NCBI RefSeq assembly: GCF_019097595.1
Contig: NC_080713.1
Span: 11,856,199 to 11,920,198, forward strand
Length of the DNA: 64,000 nt
Source: Hemibagrus wyckioides
Lineage: Eukaryota; Chordata; Actinopteri; Siluriformes; Bagridae
Direction of reading: 5' to 3'
A program made the translations under genes and the position numbers. Positions 42,240-64,000 of the stretch are shown one piece after another. How positions within the stretch are numbered: position 1 is the first letter of the stretch; each line of letters opens with the position of its first letter. Under the pieces are notes generated by a model, which saw nothing but the letters and a program-made list of their open reading frames with translations, searched no databases and was not told where the DNA came from.

Positions 42240-42898
42240 TTTGAGCCAAAGTCACCATTGTGCAGTTTCCCCACCAAACCACGCCCCCGCTTGCTGAGAT
42301 TGGTTAATCAGTGGCGTATTTTTGTTGGTATGAAATATTAGCCAATTGCAGCACAAGAAGCTGGATTTGTTGGATTGTGGGCGGGATTAGCGCGGTGGAG
42401 CTGGGTGGGGCGTGTGTCTGTAAAGGCGGGCGTGTTGGCTTCTGGGCGCGAGGGAGGAGGCACGGGACAGGGCGGGAGTAATGGCTTACTATAGCTCAGT
42501 CTAGCTGTAACCGTTAATGACAGAGCGAGTTTGTCGAGATTAGGGATCCAGAGTTCAGCCGAGTGGAGAGACTGCTGCAGGGGGGTGGAATGGAGGTGTA
42601 GAGGGAAGTCTGAGGAATATTTATACTCTAAAGCTTGTATACATTACTATTCAGGGCGCAGAAAGAGGGTGAGATAGAAGCGGAGATAAGGGGGTGAGTG
42701 GCAGATCCTGATTGGAGTTGACAGGCTCCACTCTTCCAGCCCCTTTTTCTCCCAAACCAGGAAATTGAGTTTGTACTCCGAAACGAGAAACCCGTTCAGC
42801 CCTTCGGAGGCAGGATAGATGAGGAAGTGCTCATTATCCGCACTGTTTTGTTCACTTTTCTCGCTTTGGGACCCGGAGCAGCGCAGAGCAGCTGAACA
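42240..42898 (+). promoter_or_regulatory. vasp promoter and 5' UTR region
   Basis: G+C-rich compared with its surroundings. Contains a CCACGCCCCCGC Sp/KLF-type box (42280-42291), inverted CCAAT boxes (ATTGGTTAAT near 42299) and further GGGCGG-like boxes (42425-42475). No clear TATA box. It ends at the coding start in exon 1. Confidence 0.55.
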
Positions 42899-63897
<20,999 letters not shown>

Positions 63898-64000
63898 GTG
63901 AGTTTGTTGATGTTTGTGGGTGTGAGGTGGTGGTGGTGGTGGGGGGTGCTACTTTAATTATGACTGTAGTTAATGCTAGCTTGGAAGTGGTTTATGAAGG

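Overview
This 64-kb window is nuclear DNA of a teleost fish. The genes are split by GT-AG introns, CA/GT microsatellites are dense, and Tc1/mariner DNA transposons, MITE-like derivatives, LINE tails and tRNA-derived SINE-like units fill much of the non-coding sequence. The set of Tc1 and SINE families resembles that of otophysan fish, perhaps a catfish, but that is inference from remembered repeats and not a database result.

Seven genes are supported, all on the + strand. In order: the 3' part of a RasGAP gene most like rasa2 (to 5806); polr2i, the RNA polymerase II subunit RPB9 (10546-18708); a short peptidoglycan recognition protein most like pglyrp5 (23524-25896); a single-exon FoxG-type forkhead gene (27488-28270); snrpd2, the Sm-D2 splicing protein, whose start codon is split by an intron (33158-36794); a tRNA-Asp(GTC) gene (41399-41470); and vasp, an actin-regulatory EVH1 protein with a 12.5-kb first intron (from 42899 past the right edge). 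I rebuilt exon borders by hand from reading frame, splice consensus and the known family proteins. Relatives of polr2i, snrpd2, vasp and the PGRP lie on human chromosome 19q13, so part of this order may be conserved synteny. The genes do not form a pathway; what they share is position.

The most unusual material is transposon-derived. A Tc1 element in polr2i intron 3 (12799-14046) has an uninterrupted 343-codon transposase with a complete DD34E triad and 29-bp perfect terminal repeats. A second copy in the snrpd2 first intron (33741-34837) is about 99% identical in its 5' half, but its 3' half is replaced by an inverted arm from a different derivative. That derivative is a snap-back element with long inverted arms (seen at 20999-21772 and 11350-11850). 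A second Tc1 family is present mainly as about 0.5-kb internally deleted copies (about ten in the window). Older Tc1 copies, an L1/Tx1-like LINE, L2/Rex-like LINE ends and a solo LTR with a 4-bp target duplication complete the repeats.

I saw no operon, CRISPR array, phage or other prokaryote-like system, and no evidence for a wholly new gene system. The best candidates for new biology are the chimeric and snap-back Tc1 elements, a Mena-like RERE/LERER exon inside vasp, and a repeat-borne NRF1-type site upstream of snrpd2.
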